From: Stagnihabitans tardus
GTDB taxonomy: Bacteria > Pseudomonadota > Alphaproteobacteria > Rhodobacterales > Rhodobacteraceae
DNA: 64,000 nt
Direction: 5' to 3'
Assembly: GCF_009925085.1 (NCBI RefSeq)
Contig: NZ_JAABNR010000009.1
Span: 124,001-188,000, forward strand
This document shows positions 32,088-41,633 of this stretch, piece by piece. How positions within the stretch are numbered: the first letter of the stretch is position 1; each line of letters opens with the position of its first letter. Both the position numbers and the translations under genes were made by a program. The notes beneath the pieces are model-generated. The model saw only the letters and a program-made list of their open reading frames with translations, had not been told where the DNA came from and did not search any database.

Positions 32088-32161
32088 GCGGGCGTTGTGT
32101 AATGGTAAGACCTTAGCCTTCCAAGCTAAAGACACGGGTTCGATTCCCGTCGCCCGCTCCA
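32088..32161 (+). tRNA. tRNA-Gly (anticodon UCC)
   Basis: Cloverleaf found by eye. The acceptor stem is GCGGGCG/CGCCCGC and the D-arm contains TAATGGTAAG. The anticodon stem is TTAGC/GCTAA with loop CTTCCAA (anticodon TCC), and the T-arm is CGGGTTCGATTCCCG. Discriminator T is followed by an encoded CCA (32159-32161). It reads GGA and GGG codons. No integrase or attachment duplication is seen beside it. Confidence 0.93.
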
Positions 32162-32239
32162 ATCCCTCCGACGATCGACGCAATGTGCCGAGAGGCCTGG
32201 CCCCTGGGCTTGCCGGGCGCAAGGCCCTGGATGCGCCCG

Positions 32240-32743
32240 TCATCCCAGGCGCTTGGCGGCGTCCTTCAGCTTGAAGCCCTTGCCGCCCATCGGCTCCCAC
32301 AGCCATTGCCCCATCCAAAGCGCAAAGAGCATCGCTGCGCCCTCGCCCCTTGTGGAAAGCGCCGTCTCCACCCTCTGGCGCCAGTCCTGGGCCCTCTGGC
32401 GCAGGCCCGCGTCGCGCTGGCTCAGCGCCAGGATCGCGCAAAGCGGCAGGTCGGGCATCTCCTCGGCCAAGAGCTTCAGGAAGCCATGGCCCGTGCGCTC
32501 TTCGATGCCCTGGGGCTTGGAGACCGTCCGCTCCAGCGCGGCCTCGAACTCGGTCCAGCCCCAGGCGAGAGAGGCCGCCATCATCCCGTCAAGCCCGCCG
32601 TAGCGCTGCACCAGGGAGGCCCCGGCCAGGCCCGTCTTGCGCGACACCGAGGAAAAGGTCACGCCCTTTTCGCCATCGGCTGCCAGGAGCGACAGGACGG
32701 CGGCGAAGACTTGGGAATCGGGAAGCAAACGAGGTCTGGCCAT
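32240..32743 (-). CDS. TetR-like transcriptional regulator
   Basis: Short TetR-family-like repressor of 167 residues. The N-terminal helix-turn-helix LLPDSQVFAAVLSLLAADGEKGVTFSSVSRKTGLAGASLVQRYG lies within the first 50 residues. The ligand domain is short (normal TetR about 190-210), with a WMGQWLWEPMGGKGF tail. Target and inducer are unknown. It stands alone between the tRNA and the DUF1501 gene on the same strand. Confidence 0.75.
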   Translation of the reverse strand: MARPRLLPDSQVFAAVLSLLAADGEKGVTFSSVSRKTGLAGASLVQRYGGLDGMMAASLAWGWTEFEAALERTVSKPQGIEERTGHGFLKLLAEEMPDLPLCAILALSQRDAGLRQRAQDWRQRVETALSTRGEGAAMLFALWMGQWLWEPMGGKGFKLKDAAKRLG

Positions 32744-32833
32744 GGATCAAGCGTATGCCTGTTTGAGAACTATACAAGGTCAATGATGTGGACCAAGCCG
32801 CAGGACAGCGCTGCGCCCTGCGACAAAACCGCG

Positions 32834-34003
32834 CTAAAGCAGGAAGCCCGGGTCGGAGCCAAGGTCGAGACCGGGGAAGACCGTGGCTTCAAGGCCCGCT
32901 GCCTCCAGCCCGAACATCGACCGCAGCGCCCAGGCCGGAAAGGCGCGGACATCGGCGGTGGGCAGAAGATCGCGGTTCTCGAAGAGGTCGCTTTCGCCCA
33001 GGCCCGGCCATTTGCCATAGACATGGCCCCCTTTCAGCGCGCCACCTGCCAGGACCGCCAGACCGCCCGTGCCGTGATCCGTCCCCCCCGTGCCATTCTC
33101 GCGCGCGGTGCGGCCGAATTCGGTGATGCCGATGACCAAGGTGGTGCCCCAGGCACGGCCGAGGCCCTCTTTCATCGCAAGGATCGCATCGGACAGGCCC
33201 TTGAGCTGGCCCGCCATCGACCGCACCTGGTCGCGGTGCATGTCCCAGCCGCCCAGCGAGAAGCTGGCGATGCGCGAAGGCCCCATCAGGCGCTGGGCCA
33301 CATAGGTCCCAAGCTGGGCATATTGCATCTTGCCGCGCGGCACGCCGCCCGTCATCCCGTCGCTGGTATCGGCCAGGCGCTGGGCCTCGGCGAAGGGTTC
33401 GGCAAAGAGAGGGTCGGCGGCGTTCAGGGCGGCGATCAGCTCGGCGCCCTGGCCCGAGAGCTGGCTTTCCTCGACCGGGAACCAGTGGTCGCTTGGCGCA
33501 TCGCCCTCCAGCACCAAGAGCCGCTGCTGACCCACCGAGACCCCGGTCTCGGGCGTGGCGTCCTTCATCAGGCCGATGGCACGGTTCAGCCAGCCGTCAT
33601 GGGCCGAGGTCATCGTGCCGTCGGTCTGGTCGGTGCCGTTTTCCAGCGCGTCCTGGCCGATGAAATGGCTGCGGCCCTGGCGATAGGGGGTGGCCACGGC
33701 ATGGGCGAAGCCAAGCTCTCCGGATTTCCACAGCGGCATCAGGCTTTCGGCCGCCGGATGCAGGGTGAAGAAGTCGTTCAGCGCCGGGCCCGGGTTGGCC
33801 GAAAGGGTCGGGCGCAGGCCCGCAAAGGCCGTGTCCCCCACCGGGCGCACCACGTCCAGCCCATCCATCGCCCCGCGCAGGACGATGACCACCAGCCGGT
33901 TCTCGCCCGAGGCCGAGGCAAAGCTGACCGGGGTCACCAGGGGAGAGGCCGCCACCGAGCAGCCGATCAGGAAGGCACGGCGGGAAAGAAGCAGGTCGGT
34001 CAT
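32834..34003 (-). CDS. DUF1501 exported protein
   Basis: Protein of 389 residues of the DUF1501 (sulfatase/alkaline-phosphatase-like) family. The N-terminus MTDLLLSRRAFLIGCSVAASPLVTPVSFA is a twin-arginine-type signal, so it is exported folded. The core has VIVLRGAMDGLDVV, SHFIGQDALENG, FSLGGWDMHRDQ and GITEFGRTARENG with a following GTDHGTGG. Downstream of, and two bases from, a DUF1800 gene, the pair forms the widespread two-gene operon of unknown function. Possible roles are export or modification of a surface glycopolymer or phosphoester hydrolysis. Confidence 0.85.
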   Translation of the reverse strand: MTDLLLSRRAFLIGCSVAASPLVTPVSFASASGENRLVVIVLRGAMDGLDVVRPVGDTAFAGLRPTLSANPGPALNDFFTLHPAAESLMPLWKSGELGFAHAVATPYRQGRSHFIGQDALENGTDQTDGTMTSAHDGWLNRAIGLMKDATPETGVSVGQQRLLVLEGDAPSDHWFPVEESQLSGQGAELIAALNAADPLFAEPFAEAQRLADTSDGMTGGVPRGKMQYAQLGTYVAQRLMGPSRIASFSLGGWDMHRDQVRSMAGQLKGLSDAILAMKEGLGRAWGTTLVIGITEFGRTARENGTGGTDHGTGGLAVLAGGALKGGHVYGKWPGLGESDLFENRDLLPTADVRAFPAWALRSMFGLEAAGLEATVFPGLDLGSDPGFLL

Positions 34004-34005
34004 GA

Positions 34006-35352
34006 TCACCTCCGGCTGAAATCGGGAGAGGAGAGAAGGACGGTCACGCCCTCCCATCTTTGCTCGGCGCCCGCCACGGCGCGGCGCAGGATCGGGCTGG
34101 CCAGGTCGCCCAGGGCAAAGTCGGCCATGGCCACCGGATCGGCGCGTTCGCCCACCGCCCGGCCAAGGTCGATCGACCAATCCACCCGGGCCGAGACCAT
34201 CGGCGGGGTCAACCAGGCCTCCGAGACTTCGGGCCAGCCATCGGGGCGGGCGGGCAGATAGACCGGCTGGCCCATGATCTTGAGCCGGTCGATCAGCTTC
34301 ATCCCCTCTTTGCGAAAGCCGCGCAGACCGGTTTCAAGGCCCGTCAGGCCCGTGAGGCGCAAGGAGGCCACGACCAGCTCATGGGGCGTGCGCAGCTTCT
34401 GGCGCTCCCGCGACCGGGCGGACTTGTGGGTCAGCATGGCGCGGTAAAGCGCGGTCAGGTCGGTGTCATGGTCCAGGTAAGCCTGGGCCATGGTGGCGAC
34501 AAGGTCCTCGGGCGGGGCATCGGCGATGAAATGCCGCGCCATGAAGAAGGCGGTGGCCCGAGCGGTTTCGGGGCGGCGGGCCACGGTCTCGACCAGGCGG
34601 TCGATTTCGTCGCGGCCCGGGTCATAGCTTGTGCCGAGGATGGTCTTGCGCCCCGGCTCGGCGCGGTTGTCCTCGACCCTTGGCCCCTCGGCGTCGTTCT
34701 TCATCCCCGCCAGAAGCCGCGCCAGTTCGGTCACATCCTCTTGGCTATAGCCCGAGCCCATGGTGTGCAGCTCGAGAAACTCGCGGGCGAGGTTCTCGTT
34801 CAGCCCCTTGCCCTGGCGTTTGCCAAGTTTCGAATTGGGCCCGACCGACTGGGTCTGGGTCAGGTAGGTCTGCATGGCCGGATGCCAGAGCGTCGCCTTC
34901 AGCATCTCGGTCAGGCGGCCGGTGACATGGGGGCGGATCGCCTCGTCGCGATAGGACTGGATGAGGTGGCGCAGAATCTGGCCGGAGGCCGCCACCGTGA
35001 TCCGGTTGGCCCAGAAGTTCACCAGGCGCTCACGAAAGCCGCATTGGGCGACGGCGGGGCGGCTGATGAAGCTCTGGGCGTCCTCTTCCTCGATCTGGAT
35101 CAGCTTGCGCGAGCGGGGATCGGCCTCTTTGGCGCCCTGTCTCAGAAGCCCGGCCTTGCGGTCCTGGGCATAGATCTCGATCAGGTTCCAGCGCTTGGCC
35201 AGGGGCGGGCGGTCCCATGTCGCGGCCGAGGCGTCGGGCGCGGCAAGCTGGGCCAGCACGCGGTCAGGGTCGATCCCGCCTTGACCCGGCGTGCGACCGG
35301 CCAGGGGGCCATAGCCGAAACGGATGTCCTCGAGCAGGCTGGGGGCTTCCAT
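34006..35352 (-). CDS. DUF1800 family protein
   Basis: Protein of 448 residues of DUF1800. Conserved blocks are RERLVNFWANRITV, LKATLWHPAMQTYL, NENLAREFLELHTMG with YSQEDVTELAR and RPDGWP. There is no obvious signal peptide in the N-terminal MEAPSLLEDIRFGYG, although partners are often exported. It is coupled to the DUF1501 gene, whose ribosome binding site lies in the last codons of this one. The biochemical function is not known. Confidence 0.88.
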   Translation of the reverse strand: MEAPSLLEDIRFGYGPLAGRTPGQGGIDPDRVLAQLAAPDASAATWDRPPLAKRWNLIEIYAQDRKAGLLRQGAKEADPRSRKLIQIEEEDAQSFISRPAVAQCGFRERLVNFWANRITVAASGQILRHLIQSYRDEAIRPHVTGRLTEMLKATLWHPAMQTYLTQTQSVGPNSKLGKRQGKGLNENLAREFLELHTMGSGYSQEDVTELARLLAGMKNDAEGPRVEDNRAEPGRKTILGTSYDPGRDEIDRLVETVARRPETARATAFFMARHFIADAPPEDLVATMAQAYLDHDTDLTALYRAMLTHKSARSRERQKLRTPHELVVASLRLTGLTGLETGLRGFRKEGMKLIDRLKIMGQPVYLPARPDGWPEVSEAWLTPPMVSARVDWSIDLGRAVGERADPVAMADFALGDLASPILRRAVAGAEQRWEGVTVLLSSPDFSRR

Positions 35353-35498
35353 CTGGGTCTCCGCTTGTTACCGGTCTGCCCTGTCAGTTGGGCAGTGGGG
35401 CCGTGGATTGCAATCGGTCTTACGCCCCGGGACGGCGCTTCCGTCGGCGATCGGCAGAAAATCCCGCCGCAGCGGGCGGGACACAGGCTGGAACCTGC

Positions 35499-35954
35499 TC
35501 AGGCCGGCTTGAACGGCGCCATGCCCGCCCGGGCCAGCTCGTCGGCGCGCTCGTTCTCGGCATGGCCGGCATGGCCCTTGATCCAGGCCCATTTCACCTT
35601 GTGCCGCGCCTGGGCCGCCTCCAGCCGTTGCCAGAGGTCCACATTCTTGACCGGACTGCCGCCCGCCGTCCTCCAGCCCTTGCGCTTCCAGCCGTGGATC
35701 CACTCGGTCACGCCGTTCTTCACATAGGCTGAATCGGTGACGATGGTCAGCTCGGACGGGCGCGAAAGACATTCCAGCGCCGAGATCGCGGCGAGCAGTT
35801 CCATCCGGTTGTTGGTCGTCATCTGCTCGCCGCCCTGAAGCGTGCGTTCCTTGACGACCGTGGCCCCGTCGCGGGCGAGAAGCAGGACCCCCCAGCCGCC
35901 AGGGCCCGGATTGCCCGAACAGGCGCCGTCGGTATAGGCGAAAAGATCGGGCAT
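35499..35954 (-). CDS. rnhA: Ribonuclease HI
   Basis: Endoribonuclease of 151 residues that degrades the RNA strand of RNA-DNA hybrids. [18 protein letters not shown] supplies the first catalytic Asp (D9), [13 protein letters not shown] the Glu, and [12 protein letters not shown] the second Asp. [18 protein letters not shown] carries the His and last Asp. Its ATG overlaps the stop codon of the upstream exported-protein gene by one base. The order ispH, exported protein, rnhA suggests one operon. Confidence 0.97.
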   Translation of the reverse strand: MPDLFAYTDGACSGNPGPGGWGVLLLARDGATVVKERTLQGGEQMTTNNRMELLAAISALECLSRPSELTIVTDSAYVKNGVTEWIHGWKRKGWRTAGGSPVKNVDLWQRLEAAQARHKVKWAWIKGHAGHAENERADELARAGMAPFKPA

Positions 35955-36451
35955 CAGGGGGCTTTCGCCTTGGTCTCGGCCTTTTGGACAAGGCGCGGCG
36001 GCGTGTGCTCCTGCAAGACCCGCAGCATGGCCGCGACCCTTGCGGCATCCGTCTTGCGCGGCTGGCCGGGAAGGTCGAACTTCTCATCGCCCAGCCAGAT
36101 CCAGCCAAAGGTCGAGCCGCCGCCGATCGCCATCTCCTCGGGCGAGACCGGCTTGGGCGGATGGGCCTTCATATCCTCGGCCAAGGCAAGGACGGCGGCA
36201 TCCAGCGCGTCGATCTCGGCGTCGGAAAGCTGCTTGGTCGAGGTCGCACAGCCCGGCGCCTCGTCGGCATAGCCCTTGCAGTATTCGGCCCGCACCAGGC
36301 CATCGAGCTGGAACGAGACCGTGTAGCTCCAGGCATATTCCGGCGCGACGCTGCCGCTGTGCTCTCCCCACAGCGCGACGACATCCGTTGTATCGGCGAG
36401 GGCGGGGAGGGCGGCGGCGCCCAGGGCCAGGGCAATCAGGGTCGGTTTCAC
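35954..36451 (-). CDS. Small exported protein in the ispH-rnhA operon
   Basis: Protein of 165 residues with a Sec signal peptide ([19 protein letters not shown]) and a mature part of about 145 residues containing two Cys (YCKGY, GCATST). It ends in a Lys/Ala-rich tail. The family is not recognised. The gene is two bases from ispH upstream and overlaps rnhA downstream, so it is translated as part of that operon. Confidence 0.7.
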   Translation of the reverse strand: MKPTLIALALGAAALPALADTTDVVALWGEHSGSVAPEYAWSYTVSFQLDGLVRAEYCKGYADEAPGCATSTKQLSDAEIDALDAAVLALAEDMKAHPPKPVSPEEMAIGGGSTFGWIWLGDEKFDLPGQPRKTDAARVAAMLRVLQEHTPPRLVQKAETKAKAP

Positions 36452-36453
36452 GA

Positions 36454-37404
36454 TCAGGCTCCAATCGGGTCGCGGAGGATTTTCGGGACTTTGAATTCCA
36501 CGTCTTCAACGGCGGTTTCCACCTGTTCCAGCGTCACGACATAGCGGGCGCGGAAGGCTGCGACGACCTCGTTCACCAGCTCTTCGGGGGCCGAGGCGCC
36601 TGCGGTGACGCCCACCGCTTTCGCCGTCGCCAAGGCGCGCCAGTCGATGTCGGCGGCCCGTTGCACCAGTTGGGAATAGGCGCAACCCGCCGCGCGCCCG
36701 ACCTCGACCAGCCGCATGGAGTTCGAGGAGTTGGGCGCTCCGATCACCAGAAGCGCGTCGATCTTGCCCGCCACGGCCTTGACCGCCGCCTGGCGGTTGG
36801 TCGTGGCGTAGCAGATGTCCTCCTTGTGCGGCCCGAGGATCGCGGGAAACCGCGCCTGCAAGGCCGTCACGACCTGCGCCGTGTCATCGACCGACAGCGT
36901 CGTCTGCGTGATCCAGGCCAGCTTGCCCGGGTCGCGGACTTGCAGCGTCGTCACGTCCTGCGGGGTTTCGACCAGGAGCACCTCGCCCGGGGGGAGCTGT
37001 CCCATGGTGCCGATGACCTCGGGGTGGCCCTTGTGGCCGATCATGATCATCTGCAGGCCGTTCTCGTGGTGGCGGGCGGCCTCGTTGTGGACCTTGGTGA
37101 CCAGGGGGCAGGTGGCATCGACGGCGATCATGTTGCGGGATGCCGCCTCGGCGGGGACCGACTTCGGCACGCCATGGGCCGAGAAGATCACGGGCCGGTC
37201 GGCGGGGCAGTCGGAGACCTCTTCGACGAAGATGGCGCCCTGGGCGCGCAGGGCATCGACCACGTATTTGTTGTGAACGATCTCGTGGCGGACATAGACC
37301 GGCGCGCCCCATTTCTGCAACGCCAGTTCGACGATCTTGATGGCGCGGTCGACACCGGCGCAAAAGCCGCGCGGGGCGGCGAGGTAAAGGGTCAGGGGGT
37401 GCAT
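36454..37404 (-). CDS. ispH: 4-hydroxy-3-methylbut-2-enyl diphosphate reductase
   Basis: Iron-sulfur enzyme of the last MEP-pathway step, making IPP and DMAPP, 316 residues. The three cluster Cys lie in [25 protein letters not shown] and [31 protein letters not shown] and [10 protein letters not shown] are also conserved. Start 37404 has a GGAG ribosome binding site at good spacing, and the ATG at 37416 overlaps that site and is less likely. First gene of the ispH, exported protein, rnhA operon. Confidence 0.95.
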   Translation of the reverse strand: MHPLTLYLAAPRGFCAGVDRAIKIVELALQKWGAPVYVRHEIVHNKYVVDALRAQGAIFVEEVSDCPADRPVIFSAHGVPKSVPAEAASRNMIAVDATCPLVTKVHNEAARHHENGLQMIMIGHKGHPEVIGTMGQLPPGEVLLVETPQDVTTLQVRDPGKLAWITQTTLSVDDTAQVVTALQARFPAILGPHKEDICYATTNRQAAVKAVAGKIDALLVIGAPNSSNSMRLVEVGRAAGCAYSQLVQRAADIDWRALATAKAVGVTAGASAPEELVNEVVAAFRARYVVTLEQVETAVEDVEFKVPKILRDPIGA

Positions 37405-37727
37405 CGGCCTCTCCATTTGCGCCGCAGGTTAATCCGGCGCGGAGGGAAGGTCCACCGCCCGCGCCACCCAAGGCAGGGGGCCGGGCGTTTTCCCCGTAAC
37501 GCGCGAGGGGCAGGGCGCGACCGGTCGGAAAAGGTGCGGTTCAGGGCGAGGGTGCGGCCGTCGGAGGAAGGTTTCCCGCGATCTTCGACGCGGCAGGGCC
37601 ATCTCTTGGCGCGAGGCCGAAAAGGATCAGGTCCCGATGCGGGAAAAGCGGCTTGCGATTTCAGGCCAAGGGAGCGGCGGGGGCTTGCGAGCGACGGACA
37701 AGGCCGCCCGACGCAGCCGCGACAAGG
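37405..37727. other. Intergenic spacer between ispH and the NYN gene
   Basis: About 320 bases with no convincing gene, tRNA or repeat. It must hold the ispH promoter, but no clear -35/-10 pair stands out to me. Short open frames are likely chance in this GC-rich DNA. Confidence 0.5.
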
Positions 37728-37757
37728 GGAAAGGGCCAGCCTCTCGGCCGGCCCTTC
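37728..37757 (-). terminator. Probable terminator of the NYN-domain gene
   Basis: On the minus strand AAGGGCC-GGCC and GGCTGGCCCTT pair around GAGA and are followed by TTTCCCC, six bases after the gene's stop. The T-tract is short, so strength is uncertain. Confidence 0.55.
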
Positions 37758-37763
37758 GATCAG

Positions 37764-38348
37764 TTACTTGCTCTCGACCGGTTCCGCCGTCGGCACCGTG
37801 TCCATCAGGGGACGCGGCTCGCGGGGCGGGCGGCCGATGACTTCGCGGAGTTCATCCAGCTCGATGAAATTGTCGGCCTGGCGGCGGAGTTCATCGGCGA
37901 TCATCGGCGGCTGCGAGCGGATCGTCGAGACGACCGAGACGCGAACCCCTTGACGTTGCAGGCTTTCCACCAGCGGACGGAAGTCGCCATCGCCCGAGAA
38001 CAGGACCGCGTGATCCATGCGCGGGGCCAGTTCCATGGCATCGACCGTCAGTTCGATATCCATGTTGCCCTTGACCTTCCGGCGGCCCTGGCTGTCGGTA
38101 TATTCCTTGGCGGGCTTGGTCACCATGGTGAAGCCGTTGTAGTTCAGCCAGTCGACCAGCGGGCGGATCGGCGAATAATCGTCGTTCTCCAACAGCGCAG
38201 TGTAGTAGAAGGCGCGCAGGAGCCGACCCCGGCGCATGAACTCTTGCCGCAGGAGCTTGTAGTCGATGTCGAAACCCAGCGCCTTGGCGGCCGCGTAGAG
38301 ATTTGAGCCGTCAATGAACAGCGCCAGACGCTCGTCCTTGTAAAACAT
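37764..38348 (-). CDS. NYN domain (LabA/DUF88-like) protein
   Basis: PIN-like NYN-domain protein of 194 residues, a probable RNase or RNA-binding factor. ALFIDGSNLYAAAK gives the first acidic site, KGNMDIELTVDAM the second, and VLFSGDGDFRPLVESLQRQG the third and fourth. A C-terminal LRRQADNFIELDEL helix is typical of LabA-like proteins. Start 38348 has GAGGGG seven bases upstream. It is divergent from folK. The target RNA is unknown. Confidence 0.85.
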   Translation of the reverse strand: MFYKDERLALFIDGSNLYAAAKALGFDIDYKLLRQEFMRRGRLLRAFYYTALLENDDYSPIRPLVDWLNYNGFTMVTKPAKEYTDSQGRRKVKGNMDIELTVDAMELAPRMDHAVLFSGDGDFRPLVESLQRQGVRVSVVSTIRSQPPMIADELRRQADNFIELDELREVIGRPPREPRPLMDTVPTAEPVESK

Positions 38349-38471
38349 GATGTTTCCCCTCAATTTCTGCCCGGCGCGGGCATCTGGTAATGCGGTGCCT
38401 ACAGGCGCGTTGGATCACGTAGCAGCCGGAAAGTCCGGCAACAAGGCCACCTATACGGAAGTGTATCGCCC

Positions 38472-39047
38472 ATGACGCAAGGGAAAGTCCAAATCCTGGT
38501 AGCACTTGGAAGCAATCTTCCATGGCAAGGTAAAGCATCCGTTAACATCCTACACGAAGCCTTGAGCGCCTGTGAAGAGGCGGGTATGGCCCGTGTCGCC
38601 CAAAGCCGGATTTTCGCCACACCCTGTTTCCCGGCGGGGGCTGGACCTGACTATGCCAATGCTTGCGCTCAACTGGAAGTAGAAAAGACGGCCGAAGGGA
38701 CACTTGCGCAACTTCACGCCATCGAGGCCGCCTTCGGGCGGAAAAGGATCAGTCGCTGGGCGGGGCGGACGCTGGATCTTGACCTCATCGCCATGGGCGA
38801 CCGCGTCCTGCCCGACCGCGCCGCCTGGAGCCACTGGCACAGGCTCCCGCCCGAGGCCCAGGCGCAGGAGGCGCCCGACCGCCTGATCCTGCCCCATCCG
38901 CGGCTTCAGGACCGTGCCTTTGTGCTGGTTCCCCTGGCCGATATCGCGCCCGATTGGACCCATCCGGTCCTGGGCCTGACCGTCCGCCAGATGCTGGGGG
39001 CGCTGCCGCAGGCGGAAATCGACGCGGTCCGCCCGATTTCAACTTGA
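38472..39047 (+). CDS. folK: 2-amino-4-hydroxy-6-hydroxymethyldihydropteridine pyrophosphokinase
   Basis: Folate pathway enzyme (HPPK), 191 residues, transferring pyrophosphate from ATP to 6-hydroxymethyl-dihydropterin. It has VALGSNLPWQG, EAAFGRKRISRWAGRTLDLDLIAMG (metal-binding Asp pair) and LILPHPRLQDRAFVLVPLADIAPDW. A small inverted repeat, GCCGGA, AAG, TCCGGC (38425-38439), lies in the divergent promoter region shared with the NYN gene. The rpoZ promoter begins just past its stop. Confidence 0.93.
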   Translation: MTQGKVQILVALGSNLPWQGKASVNILHEALSACEEAGMARVAQSRIFATPCFPAGAGPDYANACAQLEVEKTAEGTLAQLHAIEAAFGRKRISRWAGRTLDLDLIAMGDRVLPDRAAWSHWHRLPPEAQAQEAPDRLILPHPRLQDRAFVLVPLADIAPDWTHPVLGLTVRQMLGALPQAEIDAVRPIST

Positions 39048-39053
39048 TTTCGC

Positions 39054-39082
39054 TTGTCAAGTTTTTTTCGCGGGCCTATGAG
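39054..39082 (+). promoter_or_regulatory. Sigma-70 promoter of rpoZ
   Basis: TTGTCA (39054-39059) and TATGAG (39077-39082) are separated by 17 bases, 34 bases upstream of the rpoZ ATG. The -35 matches five of six consensus positions and the -10 four. A T-run fills the spacer. Confidence 0.6.
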
Positions 39083-39116
39083 AGCCTTTCCCGTGCCCCC
39101 ATCGTTTGGAGTTCCC

Positions 39117-39470
39117 ATGGCCCGCGTGACGGTTGAAGATTGCGTTGACAAGGTTCCGAACCGGTTCGAACTGGTGATGATCGCGGCCCATCGGGCACGC
39201 GAGATCCAGGCCGGCTCGCCGATCACCATCGACCGCGACAACGACAAGAACCCCGTGGTGGCGCTGCGCGAAATCGCGGACGAGACCCAGATCGCATCCG
39301 TTCTGCGCGAGCGGATGATCGAAAGCTACCAGACCCAGATCGAGGTCGACGAGCCGGAAGAAGACCAGATGGCGCTTCTGATGTCGGGCGAGATCGACCG
39401 TCCGATGCAGGACGACATGTCCGAAGAAAAGCTTCTGCGCGCGTTGATGGAAGCCCAGGGCGACAACTGA
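39117..39470 (+). CDS. rpoZ: RNA polymerase omega subunit
   Basis: Omega subunit, 117 residues, that chaperones beta-prime and forms part of the ppGpp site. [30 protein letters not shown] and [13 protein letters not shown] are diagnostic. The acidic C-terminal extension is longer than in enterobacteria. Linkage with the (p)ppGpp synthetase/hydrolase just downstream is conserved in many bacteria. The last codons and stop are part of a short direct duplication (39458-39486). Confidence 0.96.
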   Translation: MARVTVEDCVDKVPNRFELVMIAAHRAREIQAGSPITIDRDNDKNPVVALREIADETQIASVLRERMIESYQTQIEVDEPEEDQMALLMSGEIDRPMQDDMSEEKLLRALMEAQGDN

Positions 39471-39486
39471 TCTGGGCGACAACTGA
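39458..39486 (+). repeat. Direct duplication across the rpoZ stop
   Basis: GGGCGACAACTGA occurs at 39458-39470, including the rpoZ stop, and again at 39474-39486. Loss or gain of a copy would leave the protein end unchanged. Confidence 0.8.
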
Positions 39487-39500
39487 AGGCCTGATTGCGG

Positions 39501-41624
39501 ATGATCGACGTCGAAGACCTGATCGCACTCGTCCGCAATTACAATCCGCGCAGCAATGCTGATCTGATCCGGCAGGCCTATGCCTACGGAATGCAGATGC
39601 ACGAGGGTCAGTGGCGGAAGTCGGGGGAACCCTACTTTACCCATCCCGTGGCTGTCGCGGCGATCCTGACCGAGCAGAACCTGGATGACGCCACGATCGT
39701 GACGGCGCTTTTGCACGACACGATCGAGGACACCAAATCCACCTATACCGAAATCGAGCGGCTCTTCGGCCATGAGGTGGCCGAGCTGGTCGATGGCGTG
39801 ACCAAGCTGACCAACCTTCAGCTCTCCTCGGCCCAGAACGAACAGGCCGAGAACTTCCGCAAGCTCTTCATGGCCATGTCGCGCGACCTGCGCGTGATCC
39901 TTGTGAAGCTCGCCGACCGTCTGCACAACATGCGCACGATCAAGAGCATGAAGCCGGAAAAGCAGGTCCAGAAAAGCCGCGAGACCATGGATATCTATGC
40001 GCCGCTCGCCGGCCGCATGGGTATGCAATGGATGCGCGAAGAGCTCGAAGACCTCGCCTTCAAGGTCCTGAACCCCGAGGCGCGCAATTCGATCATGCGC
40101 CGCTTCCTGACGCTTCAGAAAGAATCGGGCGACGTCGTCCACCAGATCAGCGCCGACCTGCGCGCCGAACTGGACCGCGAAAAGCTGGATGCCGCCGTCT
40201 ATGGCCGCGCGAAAAAGCCCTATTCGATCTGGCGCAAGATGCAGGAGAAGGACCTGGCCTTCTCCAGCCTCTCGGACATCTACGGCTTTCGGGTGATCTG
40301 CGCCTCGGTGGCGGATTGTTACCGGATCCTGGGGGTCATTCACCAGCGCTGGCGGGCGGTGCCGGGGCGGTTCAAGGACTATATCTCGCAGCCCAAGGGC
40401 AACGGCTATCGGTCGATCCACACCACGGTCTCGGGCCGGGATGGCAAGCGCGTCGAGGTCCAGATCCGCACCCGTGACATGCATGAGGTCGCGGAAGCCG
40501 GCGTGGCCGCCCACTGGTCCTATCGCGAGGGCGTGCGGGCGCGGAACCCCTTCGCCGTGGACCCGTCGAAATGGATTTCGACGCTGACCGAGCGCTTCTT
40601 CGAGGGCGACCAGGACGAGGGCGAGTTCCTGGAAAACGTCAAGCTCGAGATGTATTCCGACCAGGTCTTCTGCTTTACGCCGAAGGGCGACGTGATCCAG
40701 CTGCCGCGCGGCGCGACGCCCCTGGACTATGCCTATGCGATCCATACCCGCATCGGGAACTCTTGCGTTTCGGCCAAGGTCGACGGCATCCGCGTGCCTT
40801 TGTGGACGCGGCTGAAGAACGGCCAGTCGGTCGAGATCATCACGGCGGAGGGCCAGCGGCCGCAGTCTTCCTGGATCGACATCGTGACCACGGGCCGCGC
40901 CAAGGCGGCGATCCGGCGCAGTCTGCGCGAGGAAGACCGCAGCCGTTTCGTCAAGCTCGGCCAAGAGCTTGCCCGCGCGGCCTTTGACCATGTCGGCCGC
41001 AAGGCCTCTGACAAGGCCCTGCGCACGGCGGCCAAGATGCTGGGGCTGGCGGATGAGGACGACCTTCTCGCGCGGCTGGGCTCTGCCGAACTCACCGCCC
41101 GCAAGGTGCTGGAGACGCTCTACCCCGAGCTCTCCACCGGCAAGCCCGATGTGGTCGATGCGCAGCGCCCGATCATCGGGCTCGGCGCCGATCAGACCTT
41201 CAAGCGCGCGCTCTGCTGCCAGCCGGTGCCGGGCGAGCGAATCGTCGGCATCACCTATCCGGGCCGCGGCGTCATCGTGCATGGCATCGACTGCCGCGCG
41301 CTGGAGGAACTGGAGGAACAGCCCGCCCGCTGGGTCGATCTGCACTGGCAGCCCGGACGCCATGCGGCGGCTTACAGTGTGACGCTGGAGCTTGCGATCT
41401 CCAACGATGCCGGGGTCCTGGGGCGGGTCTGCTCGGTCGTGGGCGATCAGAAGGCCAATATCAGCGACCTGAAGTTCACAGAACGTAAACCAGATTTTTA
41501 CAGACTTCTGGTCGATGTGGAATTGCGCGATGTCGAACATCTGCACATGGTGATGACGGCCCTCGAAGCCGAGACCGATGTGGCCCAAGTCTCGCGCGTG
41601 AGGAATGTCTCGCTGAAACCTTGA
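39501..41624 (+). CDS. RelA/SpoT homolog, bifunctional (p)ppGpp synthetase/hydrolase
   Basis: Stringent-response enzyme of 707 residues. The N-terminal HD hydrolase keeps the catalytic HD at residues 72-73 (LLHDTIEDT). The synthetase domain contains YSIWRKM, DIYGFRVI and PKGNGYRSIHTTV. TGS (VFCFTPKGDVIQLPRGATPLDYAYAIHT) and a C-terminal ACT domain follow. Retention of HD indicates a bifunctional Rsh as usual in alphaproteobacteria, which have a single long RSH. ATG 39501 is preferred over TTG 39495. It is cotranscribed with rpoZ. Confidence 0.95.
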   Translation: MIDVEDLIALVRNYNPRSNADLIRQAYAYGMQMHEGQWRKSGEPYFTHPVAVAAILTEQNLDDATIVTALLHDTIEDTKSTYTEIERLFGHEVAELVDGVTKLTNLQLSSAQNEQAENFRKLFMAMSRDLRVILVKLADRLHNMRTIKSMKPEKQVQKSRETMDIYAPLAGRMGMQWMREELEDLAFKVLNPEARNSIMRRFLTLQKESGDVVHQISADLRAELDREKLDAAVYGRAKKPYSIWRKMQEKDLAFSSLSDIYGFRVICASVADCYRILGVIHQRWRAVPGRFKDYISQPKGNGYRSIHTTVSGRDGKRVEVQIRTRDMHEVAEAGVAAHWSYREGVRARNPFAVDPSKWISTLTERFFEGDQDEGEFLENVKLEMYSDQVFCFTPKGDVIQLPRGATPLDYAYAIHTRIGNSCVSAKVDGIRVPLWTRLKNGQSVEIITAEGQRPQSSWIDIVTTGRAKAAIRRSLREEDRSRFVKLGQELARAAFDHVGRKASDKALRTAAKMLGLADEDDLLARLGSAELTARKVLETLYPELSTGKPDVVDAQRPIIGLGADQTFKRALCCQPVPGERIVGITYPGRGVIVHGIDCRALEELEEQPARWVDLHWQPGRHAAAYSVTLELAISNDAGVLGRVCSVVGDQKANISDLKFTERKPDFYRLLVDVELRDVEHLHMVMTALEAETDVAQVSRVRNVSLKP

Positions 41625-41633
41625 AGGAAGCCC

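Noticed and set aside
32088-32743. Genomic island integrated at the tRNA-Gly
   Set aside because: No integrase gene or duplicated tRNA 3' end could be found on either side within the window.
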